Of a DNA stretch of 64,000 bases, positions 46,808 through 58,187 are shown piece after piece. The position numbers and the translations under genes are program-made. Origin of the DNA: Endocalyx cinctus (lineage: Eukaryota; Ascomycota; Sordariomycetes; Amphisphaeriales; Apiosporaceae); NCBI GenBank assembly GCA_001600455.1, contig BCKC01000009.1, positions 868,001 to 932,000 of the forward strand. Direction: 5' to 3'. The notes beneath the pieces are model-generated. The model was not told the origin of the DNA and did not search any database. It saw only the letters and a program-made list of their open reading frames with translations. Position 1 is the stretch's first letter. Each line of letters begins with the position of its first letter.

Positions 46808-48052
46808 TTAGGGCCTTTTATCTTCCCTCCAATCTTCCATAATCAGCCACATAGTCTTCTTCCCGAAGCTCAACTCCACCGCCTCTCTAAGCTCCAAAGT
46901 CTGCAAGCAACCCCCCAAGCTCTCGGCCAACTGCACGCCCGCGCCCCCCTTCTTCACCCTGTGAGCCTCGTCAATGACCCTCTCGACGTCCCTTCCCGCG
47001 AATCTGCACATATCCTCCATCATAACGAGCCTCGCGTTCAAGCCCCTCATACGGAACCAATCCCTATTCGCGACCTCGAGGTACGCGAGCGCGTTCGCCA
47101 GCGGCGTCTTCGGCTTCGCCGTCACCGCGCCTATCGTCGCGAACGGCAACGCGACGGCCGCGCCCGCGAGCCTCAACGCGCCCGCGAGCGGCAGCGATAC
47201 GGCGCCCAGGACGATATCCAACCCGGCGCCGACGACGTTTCCCTTTTTCGCGTTCCGCGCGATCTGCCGGCCGACTTCTTTAGCGTGCGCGGCCGTCTGC
47301 TTCCCGAACGAGACGGGGATCCGGCTGATCTCTTTGCCGACGTCGGACGCGTGCCGGGCCGCGCGGTCGGAGACGCGCGCCGAGAGGAAGGCCGACAAGG
47401 TCTCGAGGAAGGATCGGAACGTCTCGAGCGGGATGTCCCGCTCGAGCAGGACGGGCGGCCAGGATGAGAGGAACGGGGCGGCCGGGTCGGCGCGGATTTG
47501 CGGGATGGCGATCGCCGGTGGGCCCGGCGACGATGGTGAATAGGAAGACGAGGATGGGAAAGATGTGACGCCGGAAAATTGGCCGTAAGAAGGTAGTTTG
47601 TCCGAGGGCGGGAAGTTGAACGGCTCGTTGACCGTGGGTACCCTGATCTCCGGCCCGATTCCTGAGGTGGGGGAGGGGTAGGAGTAGGCGTGGTGGGACG
47701 GGCCCGCGACTTCTAATCCTGGCTGAGGAGAAGAAGAGCCTACGACCTCTAGTCCCGGTTGGGGAGAGGAGCCTACGACTTCTAGGCCTGGCTGAGAAGA
47801 GGAGGAGGGATGGGAGAAACCCACGACTTCTAATCCTGGTTGGGAAGAGGAGCGAAGGGAGTGATCCGCGACTTCCAAGCCGGGTTGGGATGAAGGTGGT
47901 TCCCTAGCGACAGGTGAGTGACCGGAGACGGAATCCGGAAACTCGGAGTAGGCGGGTGGAGCTGGCTCTACCGGGGTTGTGGTGCTGTTATCGCCATTGT
48001 TTTGCCTGTAGTTTTCTTCCCGCTTGGAAAAAGTAGACCCTTTGGAGTCCAT
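46808..48052 (-). CDS. Fungal protein with QPGLEV repeats and hydrophobic helical core
   Basis: The single exon encodes 414 residues, with the ATG at 48052 chosen because the frame has no earlier ATG. The N-terminus has a PPAY motif (residues 32-35), the PPxY type bound by WW domains of ubiquitin ligases. Five copies of QPGLEV lie between residues 56 and 115, with a Pro/Ser linker after them. The C-terminal half is helical and basic (SDRAARHASDVGKEISRI, AAHAKEVGRQIARNAKKG), then a Gly/Ala/Leu hydrophobic stretch that may cross a membrane, then YLEVANRDWFRMRGLNARL. I recognise similar proteins only as fungal hypotheticals. Function is unknown. Confidence 0.8.
   Translation of the reverse strand: MDSKGSTFSKREENYRQNNGDNSTTTPVEPAPPAYSEFPDSVSGHSPVAREPPSSQPGLEVADHSLRSSSQPGLEVVGFSHPSSSSQPGLEVVGSSPQPGLEVVGSSSPQPGLEVAGPSHHAYSYPSPTSGIGPEIRVPTVNEPFNFPPSDKLPSYGQFSGVTSFPSSSSYSPSSPGPPAIAIPQIRADPAAPFLSSWPPVLLERDIPLETFRSFLETLSAFLSARVSDRAARHASDVGKEISRIPVSFGKQTAAHAKEVGRQIARNAKKGNVVGAGLDIVLGAVSLPLAGALRLAGAAVALPFATIGAVTAKPKTPLANALAYLEVANRDWFRMRGLNARLVMMEDMCRFAGRDVERVIDEAHRVKKGGAGVQLAESLGGCLQTLELREAVELSFGKKTMWLIMEDWREDKRP
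47705..47887 (-). repeat. Coding repeat: five QPGLEV units
   Basis: Units at residues 56, 71, 87, 98 and 110 of the protein are separated by short Ser-rich spacers of 5-10 residues. Several nucleotide copies differ at silent positions. Confidence 0.9.
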
Positions 48053-49241
48053 TATATTAGGCAATTAAAGTCCAGTACGATTAGTGTAATCGATTTAGAT
48101 GTCGAGAGAAAAGGAATTAGTGATGCTTTAATGAGATTATGAGTTTACGATCTTTTGAGTCAATGAGTCTGCGAGTCAGCTTTGAGACGTGAGACCAACT
48201 TTTTATTAGTAGTTATAGTAAGAATGAATATAGGGGAAAAGTTTTAACCTAGAGCTGAAATAGTATAATAATAAGCCACCGATGTTTTCAGCTTACATAC
48301 ATAGCCACGGGGGACTACACTTGTTATATACCTACATCCATGGATACTAAGGTGAGTACAGAAATGATTGACGGTAGTTAGACCAGAAAGGTAGTGGAGC
48401 ATTTAATAGAAACAATAAACAGTAATTAATAATTGGTTACGTTTGAAAATCTTCCTTAGAAGTATAGAATATTGTCCGACTCTCCGTCTTATCTAGGGTA
48501 TCTAGGATACGTATTAAGTATCTGGGATATCTAAAGTATCTAGCCAGCCAGCCCAGCTAGGGTATACTTGAGGGTATCAGGGTATATACTAGGATCAGGT
48601 CTTCGGTTGCAGACAAGGGGAATGGATTTAACCTAGTATAGAGCGAGCTCGTCAGCTCGTATAGTCACGTTTTGTTCAATTATGTAAACGTTCTTATTTC
48701 ATTCAATCCAATCATATTCATCTGGCTAAAATTTTTACTACCCCCGACGTTATTCCCAGTATGTCGAATGGGTTGGGCTGACATACAGCCGGTTACGTAG
48801 ACACATTCGTCTCCTTAACTTGTGGTCAAAAATAAGTCGCGAAAATAAAAAGAATATCCAAATTTTCGACACGTTTTTTTTCTTGTTTTCCTGTTTTTTT
48901 TGTGCTTTTGTCTTTTTTTTTTTTTATTACCGACAAATGTCGCTTTTAACTAATTGATGAAAATAAACATTTAAAATAATAGAAAATGGAGAATATCTGA
49001 TTTCAGGGGTATTATATCCTCCTCCCATCTTTGATACCGATGATAAATAGTAAAAATTTTAAGGAAAATACGTTGAGACTACAACGATAGACCGGAAATT
49101 GGTATAATCCAACTCTTCAAAATAAAAATACAAAGTCATACAGGGCTCATGCCATTATAACTCTGTCGCCAGAATATTCGTGTCGAGATAACCCCCGTAA
49201 GCAGGGAGTTATGCTTGTCATCTCTTTCTTTCAAGGTACAT
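48053..49241. other. Intergenic with GGTAT-rich short repeats
   Basis: AT-rich spacer. Around 48490-48600 many short GTATC/GGTAT direct repeats occur, similar to those at 4240-4330. No gene is supported. Confidence 0.5.
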
Positions 49242-51890
49242 CTACTGCTTACGACCAAGATGCTCGTCAAGGGATGAACCCAAGACGGAAGGATCGCTAG
49301 GGGTGTAGGTAGAACCTCCGGGAGTGTACATGAAGCCATCGGCGACGAAGTTAGGGTCTTCGTTACCTGCGTCGTACGCCGGGAGGACCTCGTCGACAAA
49401 GTCAGGGAAAGCCGAAGTCGGGCTCGGGGGAGTGGGCACCTGGTAAGGTCGTTGTTGCATCTCGCGGGGCCATTCCTGAACCTGCTGAGGAGTAGTCTCG
49501 CGTACGCGTCCCTCCTCGGCAGCGACCATGTCGCCAACGAGGCTCGCGGCGTCACGGAACTGGGCGATCTCTTGCTCCATCGTGGTCGACATGTTATCCT
49601 CCTCTTCGCTGTCCGACTCGTGTAATCTTCTCAGCATCGCCTCCTTCTCTTCATCCTCGACGGTTTGGCGGAGTATGGTCTCTCGGAACCAGTGGACGAC
49701 TCCGTAGTATTTTCGCTTGAAGACCATGTCCCGAGCATCGTAACGACGGTATCTACCTTGGCGATCGCATGCTCCCGAAAAGCATCGGGTGCGAAGAGCG
49801 CTAATCAATAGAGAAAGGACTACGACCGTAGCTCCGAGGTAGAAAATTTGAGGGCCGCCGAAGGGGGGAGGCTGCATCCGTTAGATTTGAAACCCGAATT
49901 GAATTGCTGGAATAGGGAATACTTACAGGAGGGCCATGAGGAGGGGGAGGTCGTCCATGACCAGGTGGGGGCGGAGGTGGAGGCCGATCACCGTTTACCT
50001 CATCTCTCAAGGGGCGCTATTAAATGTTAGCTTCAATGGTTTCTTTTTTCTTTGTAATCATTTCAAACATTGACGACACTTACCATCTCATCTTCAAGCT
50101 CCGGGGGTGGCGGAGGAGGAGGAAAGTGTCCGGGTCTTTCACGAGGCGGCTCATCGAATTGAGGAGGTGGTGGAGGAGGACGCTCTGGGCTCTCGTGGGA
50201 TGGTCCACGGTGAGGAGGCTCCTCACCGCCTGGCGAAGGGGGAGGGAAATGCGCCGGCTTCTTGTGATGCGGCTTGCCACCGGGGAAACCTTCAAATTCA
50301 GGAGTGGAAGGAAGATGCTCCGGTTTCTTGTGGGGCGGTCCGTGTGGCTTTTCATGGTGAGGTGGCTCGTCGTAACCAGGAGGCGGGGGTGGAGGAGGGT
50401 GATCCGGCTTCCAATGGGAGGGTGTCTCATGAGGTGGAGGCCCATGGTGAGGACGATCAAAATCAGGTCCGTGAGGGGGTCCATGCCCAGGAGGGGGCGG
50501 CGGCATGTCACCATGTCCATGAGGCGGGGGTGGCGGCATCTCGTCGTTTCCAGGAGGAGGCGGGGGCATTTCACCATTTCCTGGAGGAGGCGGGGGCATC
50601 TTGCCATAACCAGGAGGAGGAGGCGGTGGCATCTCACCGTGTCCGTGATGAGGCGGTGGTGGTGGCATGTCACCATGTCCGGGTGGAGGGGGCGGTGGCA
50701 TCTCACCGTGTCCGTGGGGTGGTGGCGGCGGCATGCCACCGTGTCCAGGAGGTGGTGGCATCTCGCCATGACCGTGATGAGGTGGTGGTGGTGGCGGCGG
50801 CATGCCACCGTGTCCAGGAGGAGGTGGTGGCATCTCCCCATGTCCGTGATGAGGCGGAGGCGGGCAATGGCAGAACGGCGGCGGTGGCGGGTGGTGAGGA
50901 TGATGAGGAGGGAAAGTATGGTTGCCACGGTGAGTATCGTTGCCATGATGAGGGGGGAAAGGCGAATGAGGCGGCTTTCCCGGCGGGCCCCTAAACAAGT
51001 CAAGCTCCGGCCGGCTCCAGTAGAATCGGGTAGCCATTCCCTTCACCCGGCTATAAGTCGTCTGGAAGATACATTTCAAGCTATCGCAATCGGTAAGGCC
51101 AGGGGCCTCTTCGGGTCGGTCAAGGTCGAACGTTTCAGAGATGTATCGCATCTTCGAGGCGATCGAAAATTCGAGATCGCGCATTTGCTGTCTCAAAAAT
51201 TCCAATTCCATCAGCTCGGATTCGAGATCGGGCAAGGGACGAGGTTCCTCGGCTGTGACTGGGTTGATGGCCCAATCTAATTCTGGAGATCGAATAATAG
51301 CCTCAACACCTTCACCCTCAACATAGAATACCCTCATAGGTACGGTTTGCTGAAACTGGACGGAAAAGCCGACATTTTCGACATCACGGCCACCGAGAGT
51401 GAGAATATCAACGGTCAAGAGTTGTTGCTCGAGTTCTGTATCGGCATTCAAGCAAGAGAAGCCCCAGTTGGCGGTAATGACTTTGTTGTGGTCAATCACA
51501 ATGGGGCCGGATCCGAGGCCGTTGGCATCCTGGACCAAGGTTTGGCTGTTAATTGTGACATTTCCATAACCACACGGTTTTGTCGATTCGAGGATACGAA
51601 ATTCAAGAGCCTGTACTCAAAAATTAGTTTTTAACTACTTCCTATGGCAACTACAATCCAATGATCGGGTGGCTAACAGTGTCTTCGACAAAACTCTCAT
51701 CTGATATGTCGACCAGATCGAGTCTTATTAATGCCTGGGGAACATCATCTAAACAAATCACCCGTTAGAATTTTATTTTAGGAGAAGAAAGTTTTTAAGA
51801 GGGCCTGGACGCACCGGTTGGCGGCGGGGGAGGAAGCGCAGTTACCAGCGTCGGCGCCAGCAACAACGCGGCCTTATTCAGGCCTCGCAT
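49242..51890 (-). CDS. Secreted-domain single-pass membrane protein with Pro-Gly-His repeat
   Basis: Five exons (51890-51815, 51748-51678, 51610-50084, 50016-49927, 49871-49242) sum to 797 residues. A signal peptide (MRGLNKAALLLAPTLVTA) leads into an extracellular domain: DDVPQALIRLDLVDIS, KPCGYGNVTINSQ, NWGFSCLN, then GGRDVENVGFSVQF. It contains four cysteines, including DCDSLKC. From about residue 230 to 560 comes a Pro/His/Gly-rich stalk, partly tandem GHGEMPPPPP-like units. Exon 5 holds one membrane segment (IFYLGATVVVLSLLISAL) and a cytoplasmic tail of about 180 residues with acidic and Pro/Thr/Ser-rich parts. The layout suggests a type I cell-surface or wall-spanning sensor-like protein. 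I recognise no named domain. All introns have standard borders and branch points. Confidence 0.8.
50480..50870 (-). repeat. Coding tandem repeat, GHG-[ED]M-P5-6 units
   Basis: About a dozen variants of a 10-14-residue unit, with Gly-His-Gly or Gly-Asn followed by Glu/Asp/Gly-Met and five to seven prolines, follow each other in the stalk of the membrane protein. Units differ by small length changes. Confidence 0.9.
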
Positions 51891-53244
51891 CTTGAGGATT
51901 TAGGCAGCTGGAATTAATGGAAACCAAGTATTAAAGATAAAAATAAAAATAAAAGTTGAAAAAAAAAAAAAATGAGCGGAGACCTGGATCTGGAAAGGAT
52001 ACAATATCAAGAACTCCCCATCGAAAGGAAAAAGGAGTGCCAGGTGAAGAAGAACCAATATGAAAAAAAGGTTGCCTAATAGAGCGAATGGTGAGGAATA
52101 TGTAAGATATGTAGGTAAGACTGGTTGGCAGAATGATCTGCGGAGGGCCACGCGGTCTCCTTCACTCTTTTGTTTTAGCACTCGAACTCGAAACGGGGAA
52201 AGTAAATTTCACATATAAGATACTTTGAAGATTTAGTATGACTCGTATGACATACACAATATAAAATAGATAAAAAAGAAAATATCCCGCGAGTCAAATA
52301 AAATAAAATAAAAAGACAACAAAAACTCAGGGCACTGCCGAATGTACTCTCATACTAATTCATATCTATTAACTAACTAAGAGCGCTCCGCCCTGGAAAT
52401 GACAGTATTGAGGCTGCGCAAGCCTGTCAAGCATCGTAACGGTTTAGCGTTGGGGCTGGATCTAATATTAACCAATTATTTTCAACGAGCTTACGAATTC
52501 ACTAACCAGGACAAAATTTGGTCTGATGTTAAAAGTGGAGGATAGTCGGCATCACCTATGAATCGTGATGTGATACGTACAATATAGACGAAGAAAAGAG
52601 AAGACCGTCAATTAGTTTGAAAATTTCATGATAACGAGAATACAGAAATTGAGGTATATATTCTTTAATCCCTATTTGATCGAATAAGGTTTGATGATGA
52701 ATGCTTTTCTGTGTCTGTACATAGTAACAAGTGAGTAGCTATCCACTAGATGATTAATAGTACTACGTATTTCTCATTTGCGTGTACGTGTATGTACGTA
52801 TATACGTCAATACGGTACTTAACTCTCTAATTAAAGGTTTCATTTATCGCTTTGATGTTGTGAATGTGATGCTTTAAAACGTTTCCATAATTTAATGGTT
52901 AAAGAGGGTCAAAATGAAATATGAAAACATGGAAAATATGTGAGACGAGCATAGCCACTCCTAAGAAGCCGAGGCCACCTATTAAGTTTATTATATAATC
53001 AGACTAGTGGCTCAGTTACAGAATTACCTGGGGCTGAAGCTATATGCTACCTAACGACGGAGTACTACTGTAGAATCCGTCTGCCCCACTAGAATCTATT
53101 AAAATGGATATTCGGTCATTTTCAAAAGATCATCATCAATCAGCCTTGTCGCGTTCCATCTGCGCACTCATCTCTAATTTCTAAAGCCTTGTCACATCCC
53201 TATATTAATTCATATTCTACCTCTCTGCGTTTTGCTTGCCCAAT
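51891..53244. other. Divergent spacer membrane protein / LSM4
   Basis: AT-rich 1.35-kb promoter region. A minus-strand 93-codon hydrophobic frame at 51900-52181 overlaps the 5' leader and is unsupported. A purine/pyrimidine run of GTAC/TATG type lies near 52780-52815. Confidence 0.55.
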
Positions 53245-53845
53245 ATGGTATGACTTGATCCAAACATCACGACCGAACTCTTACTGACCGACCATTTAGC
53301 TCCCTCTCGGGCTTCTGAATGCCGCCCAAGGCCACCCTATGTTTGTAGAACTCAAAAATGGAGAGACGCTGAACGGTCATTTAATACAATGTGACACGTG
53401 GATGAACTTGACTTTAAAGGAAGTTGTGCAGTCAAATCCGGTATGCGACTTTACATTTGCCCTCACTCAATTTACTCCAAAAGCTAAACGATGAATGCGA
53501 TAGGAAACCGACAAATACGTTCGGCTCCCCGAAGTTTACGTCAAAGGCAACAACGTGAGTGTCGCATTCTCTACTGCCTCTTTCTAACATCTACGTGCAA
53601 GCGCTTATATTGTGATCTTCGGATTGTAGATCAAATACTTAAAGGTGCCGGATAACATCATCGACATCGCGAAAGAACAGCAACATTCACAACAGAGCGG
53701 CTCAAGAGGTGGACGCGGCGGTCACGGTCACGGTCACGGCCACGGCCACGGCCAAGGTAGAGGAGACCATGGAGGAAGAGGTGGTGACCGTGGTAGGGGT
53801 GGAAGAGGTCAAGGAAGAGGTAGAGGTCGTGGACGAGGTTCATGA
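53245..53845 (+). CDS. LSM4: U6 snRNA-associated Sm-like protein LSm4
   Basis: LSm4 is a subunit of the nuclear LSm2-8 ring on U6 snRNA and of the cytoplasmic LSm1-7 mRNA-decay ring. Four exons (53245-53247, 53300-53440, 53504-53554, 53630-53845) give 136 residues. The first exon is only the ATG, joined to [20 protein letters not shown]. Sm1 is [22 protein letters not shown] and Sm2 is [20 protein letters not shown], shown here as landmarks [13 protein letters not shown] and [16 protein letters not shown]. The C-terminus is RGG-rich, with an unusual run of Gly-His pairs before the RGG part; such tails drive P-body assembly in yeast Lsm4. Introns have standard borders (GTATGA...TTTAG, GTATGC...GATAG, GTGAGT...TGTAG). 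Confidence 0.95.
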
Positions 53846-54604
53846 GATATCAAACATAGCCATACGTCGGTTAACTCGATACCCTGTACCCCCTCGATAC
53901 AACGGGCGATAGAACTTTGTCGGCCAAAACCAACCAACCATCGTCGTCATTCTCATAGCCTAGGATGCAGAAGACTGGACGTTATGACATACGCAAGCTG
54001 CTTGCGCCATACAGGGCATGTGCTTGAGTATGGGCTATAGCTTGAGCAAGGTGTCCTACACGACATGGGAAGGTCAAGGATGCCAATTTTTATAACCTAT
54101 CATCCTTGTGATAAGTGCGTGAAGTTGGAAGAGGTTGGCATAATAGCTACATATCTACTTCCTACTTAAATAAGTAGTGTGGAGGTAGTTTTCTATCCCG
54201 CCATAACTAGACTCAAATCTACTAAGTGAACCAGCCATTCTCTGTCTTCTTGATATCTATACATACTAGGGGTCAAAAGCATATATAATAAGGTTATTCC
54301 TAGCTTTTCGGCAGTTCTTTTAATGAAATATCGTATAGAGGGGCGTAGTACGGAGAGGGAGACAAATAGCGTCATATCTACGGTATCTCGCCAGCCGGCA
54401 GCCAGCTGCCAGAAAATTGTTTCCGTATCTGATATTGCTTTTATTTTTTACTTTTTTATCTTCTCAAGATTCATCTGCATGCGCCGGTCATGTCATTAGT
54501 TGTCGAGAAAGCCAATTATTCAGGGAGTCCATGAACCGCAAGTTGCGCATTGAATATCGCGACTTGTAACTTCATGTCAGTCAACTCCAATTCTTATTGA
54601 CCCA
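53846..54604. other. Tandem spacer LSM4 to PPR gene
   Basis: No gene is supported. A 60-codon minus-strand frame at 54193-54375 is unsupported. Confidence 0.6.
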
Positions 54605-56548
54605 ATGCTAAGTGGGCGCTATGTTATAGGTGGGCTACAGCATCGTCTATGTCCCCCATTGCGTCTGCTTTCTTTATCCTCGACAAGTAACACGCTGCGC
54701 GTTGCTCGGAGTCCCGCCGCTTCGATACGTAACAATGTATCTAGCTTAGCTCCGGGGCTTAAAGCCCAATCTCGATCAATCACGACGGGCTCACCCTCTT
54801 CCGATACGCAGCCAGCAGACCAGCCCAGAGACTTTATTTACAACCTATCCCGCGAACCAGAAGTAGATGTCGAATTCCTCCGCCTCCGGTATATCAAGCG
54901 TGTCGCTAAACGATGTCCGTGGGTACCCAATGCCGTGTTAGAAAGTGCAATACAAACCAGAACCGAGGCTTGGAAGAAAGAATTTCACGATGTCATATCG
55001 CAATTCCCTACAAATACTCTCTACGCTGCTTTGCGGGAATGTCACAATATCGAAGATATATACTTTCCTATCGTCATAATTGTTGAACATCTAATTTACG
55101 ACAGGGGGGAGAAACCTAACGCGACACTTTATGAACACCTCATAAAAGCCAATGTCGATAGATTCCATGGATCAGCCGCGGTTGCATATCGCCTCTTCAA
55201 AGAGTTGCATAAGGCGAACGTTCCTCTCAGACCGCACGTCTTTCGCTATCTTTTGGAGGTAGCTTCCGTTCACCCCGACTGGGTCCTTCGATCGGAAGTG
55301 CTGTTTCATATGAAAAATCGGTGGATTGATATAACTTCAAAAGATGAAGTAAATATTATCATCGGTCTTTTGAGAGATAAGCAATACGAGCTCGCTCTTG
55401 ATCGATTGGAGAAGTTGAACGACGATCCTAGCGTGGTCCCTTACTGGCTATACGATATTTTTCTCTATACATTTGGCGAGTTGGGATTTCACGACGAAGC
55501 ACTTTCGATCTTAACGCACCGGGTAAAAATGACGAATTTTATTGATTTGCCCGTATCCATGAATATCACGAGTTTTTTGCTCGACGCCTTCAGTAAAGAT
55601 AGCTTCTATACCGGTACCAAATGGGTATGGGACAGATGGGTGACAACCGGACGTTTAAATCCCCCCGATGGTGTGCTTTTGAATATACTCAATACGGCTG
55701 CTAGATACGGGGATGCCGCTCTCGCACTAAAGGTCATGAAACATTTGTCTGCGCGCGGAGAAAAACTGGGGATGCATCATTACGAAGCCCTTATCGACAT
55801 TCATATGCGCAATGACAAACTAGAAAATGCTTTGACGGTTATCTGCATCATGGGAAAGGCTGGGTTATATCCAGATCTGTCCAGTACAAGGGCTATATAT
55901 CGCAAACTTCGCGATTGCTCCCAGTCTACCACGAAGGCGCTCGGTATCCTTCACAAGCTTCGGCGGGATTATCCAGTGCCCGCGGCAGCTTTCAACGTTG
56001 TCTTGGAGGCCATGCTTATTCATAGTCCGGTAAAATACGTTATAGACATTTACAGGACCATACGGGACGTTTGCGAACGCGGTCCGGACGTAGAAACGTT
56101 TCACCTCCTACTTGAGAAGTGCACGAAGACGATACAGATAAATTTTCTATTGGCGGAGATGCGGGCATTTTCTATCACCCCCACAAGGGATACGTACGAC
56201 CATATTTTCCGAATTTGCGCCAACGCATCAAACTACGAACCGGTCTTCCGATATATCAATAAGATGAAAGAGGACGAGGCGGCGGGCGTGGTGGGCGGCT
56301 ATTGGTTCCCCGCCGACACAGCGCTCGCTCTGATCAAGAGATGCATCGCGGCCGAGGACTCACGGGTCCAGATTATCATCAAGGAATGCCGTGCTCGGAA
56401 TATGGGTATCGATGCCGAGATCAACGAGCTGATCGAAAAAGCATATCAGGAGCAGCTGGGTAAAGAAGACCCCGAGGTATCGAGGAAAGATCACGCAGAG
56501 GAAGAAGCAGATCGGATTACTGAGCTTGAAGCCACTATAACAACCTAG
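54605..56548 (+). CDS. Mitochondrial pentatricopeptide repeat (PPR) protein
   Basis: The single exon encodes 647 residues. The first 70 residues are Arg/Ser/Leu-rich with no acidic residue, a good mitochondrial presequence. From residue 170 helical pairs in PPR style repeat: NATLYEHLIKANVDRFH, AYRLFKELHKANVPLRP, GVLLNILNTAARYGDAALALKVMKHL, HHYEALIDIHMRNDKLENAL, TFHLLLEKC and TYDHIFRICANASNYEPVF, quoted as short landmarks such as ALIDIHMRNDKLENAL. The C-terminus is acidic. Fungal PPR proteins bind specific mitochondrial transcripts for processing or translation. Which transcript this one serves cannot be read from the sequence. There is no sign of an intron. Confidence 0.88.
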   Translation: MLSGRYVIGGLQHRLCPPLRLLSLSSTSNTLRVARSPAASIRNNVSSLAPGLKAQSRSITTGSPSSDTQPADQPRDFIYNLSREPEVDVEFLRLRYIKRVAKRCPWVPNAVLESAIQTRTEAWKKEFHDVISQFPTNTLYAALRECHNIEDIYFPIVIIVEHLIYDRGEKPNATLYEHLIKANVDRFHGSAAVAYRLFKELHKANVPLRPHVFRYLLEVASVHPDWVLRSEVLFHMKNRWIDITSKDEVNIIIGLLRDKQYELALDRLEKLNDDPSVVPYWLYDIFLYTFGELGFHDEALSILTHRVKMTNFIDLPVSMNITSFLLDAFSKDSFYTGTKWVWDRWVTTGRLNPPDGVLLNILNTAARYGDAALALKVMKHLSARGEKLGMHHYEALIDIHMRNDKLENALTVICIMGKAGLYPDLSSTRAIYRKLRDCSQSTTKALGILHKLRRDYPVPAAAFNVVLEAMLIHSPVKYVIDIYRTIRDVCERGPDVETFHLLLEKCTKTIQINFLLAEMRAFSITPTRDTYDHIFRICANASNYEPVFRYINKMKEDEAAGVVGGYWFPADTALALIKRCIAAEDSRVQIIIKECRARNMGIDAEINELIEKAYQEQLGKEDPEVSRKDHAEEEADRITELEATITT

Positions 56549-58187
56549 GAGATATTTGATTATCTACAGATGTACAGCGATACAATAAGACATAAATATT
56601 GAAGACTATGTACAATACTACTTAAAAGAAAGAAAAGAAAAAGTCATATATAATATATAACAATACTTGCAGCAGTCCTCTCCTATATCATTAAACTTGC
56701 GTTTTATTTATGATTATGACTATTGGTAGAAAATACCACTCACGTACATATTGCAATGCTGCAGTAGAATCTGGGTTACATTTGTTTCTACTCACCGCGT
56801 ACATTTTCAATTGAATATCAATCATACCACTGCATACATAACCGTAATTCGCCAAGCTTAGATTTGTTTCTCTCCTTTCACAGGCAGGTAGTAACCAAGA
56901 CACTCATTGTTGGGGACAATTTTACAGTGCGTCCTGAAAACGCTACAGAGCAAAGTACAGTGTATGTCGGGTACCTGCGTAACCGAGTTTACGCGACTTT
57001 TCCAAGGGGTGGGCGCTTAAAGATATCGGCTAATAAGTGGGGGACGCTTTTCTTTATTATTTTATTTTTCTTAATTATTCCCACTCTTCCTGACTCTCAG
57101 TTAGTAAAGACGGGTCCGTATGCAAGTCATGTCAAATTTACTCAGAACCTTACACTTATAACAAGTAAAATAGATTCATCTAAGTCTATATATGTAATCC
57201 TACCCACCTTCAAATGGGAAATCCATATTATGATAATTCTGGTTCGGGAAAATGTGGATCGTAATGTTAGCTTCAGGGTTCCCCATCGTCGCAGCCGCCA
57301 TTAAGCAGCCATTGCCGCCCAACCAATATCCCTGCTGATTCTTGGCTTATTATCGTGAACCAATGAAAATGTTTCTTTCCCTTTCCTCAGCGCCTATATC
57401 GAACGTACATCTGCGTCAAACCAGGACGTCCACCAGCCAAATGTTAGCATTTGAACCTGTCATCTCAGGAACAACGTAGACATGGATCCACGGATATACC
57501 TCAACTTGAATGGATATCATGCATGGAAAATACGCCATCCATTAGCAATGGTAGGTTATGAACCACTCAGAATTCGAGTTGACGTGTATTGGTATGTTCA
57601 ATATCATACATACCTGGAGTAACGGGTCTATAGAACATGCGACCCGAACGCGGCCAAATACGCCTGCTTCTTGTTATTGTTTGAATTTTCCCTTTATACC
57701 GGCACGTTGCCATTTTGATATGCCACTCACAATGACTTTCTTTCTACTTCTCTTTCTTCCAAGGAGGTGTCTCTTGAGAGAGTGTCTTTTTCTTTCCTTT
57801 GTTTCTTAACAATACCATTCTTCGTTGTTAGTACAACCGTCCCTACCCTTCGCGTGCAAGCTTCGGTAACATCCACATCAAATACCATCGTAATATTATC
57901 ACACCTTTTTTCTTAATCATTCAATACAACCTGTGAAAAAAAAAAAAAAAAAAAAACTTCTTTCCACTTTTTATATATATTCTAAATTTCGATTCTATCA
58001 CACTAATTTTTTTTTTTTTTTTCTTTTGGGTACACCCCTCTTTCAACATCTCAGCTAAGCTTGGATGCTGGAAATTCAAGTTTAGCACTCGCACGTACCC
58101 GGTACACACGAAGTACTTCTTTTCTTGTACACAATCCATTCTCATTGAACAGTGTTCGGCGACCTGTTTTGCGTTATAATATTCACC
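56549..58187. other. Tandem spacer, A/T-rich leader
   Basis: No supported gene. The 260 bases before the next start contain a 20-nt poly-A (about 57937-57956) and an 18-nt poly-T (about 58008-58023), typical of long fungal 5' leaders. A 146-codon plus-strand frame at 56864-57304 lacks any domain. Confidence 0.55.

Noticed and set aside
52390..52480. GC-richer block that looked like a possible structured RNA
   Set aside because: No tRNA arms, box motifs or terminator could be drawn.
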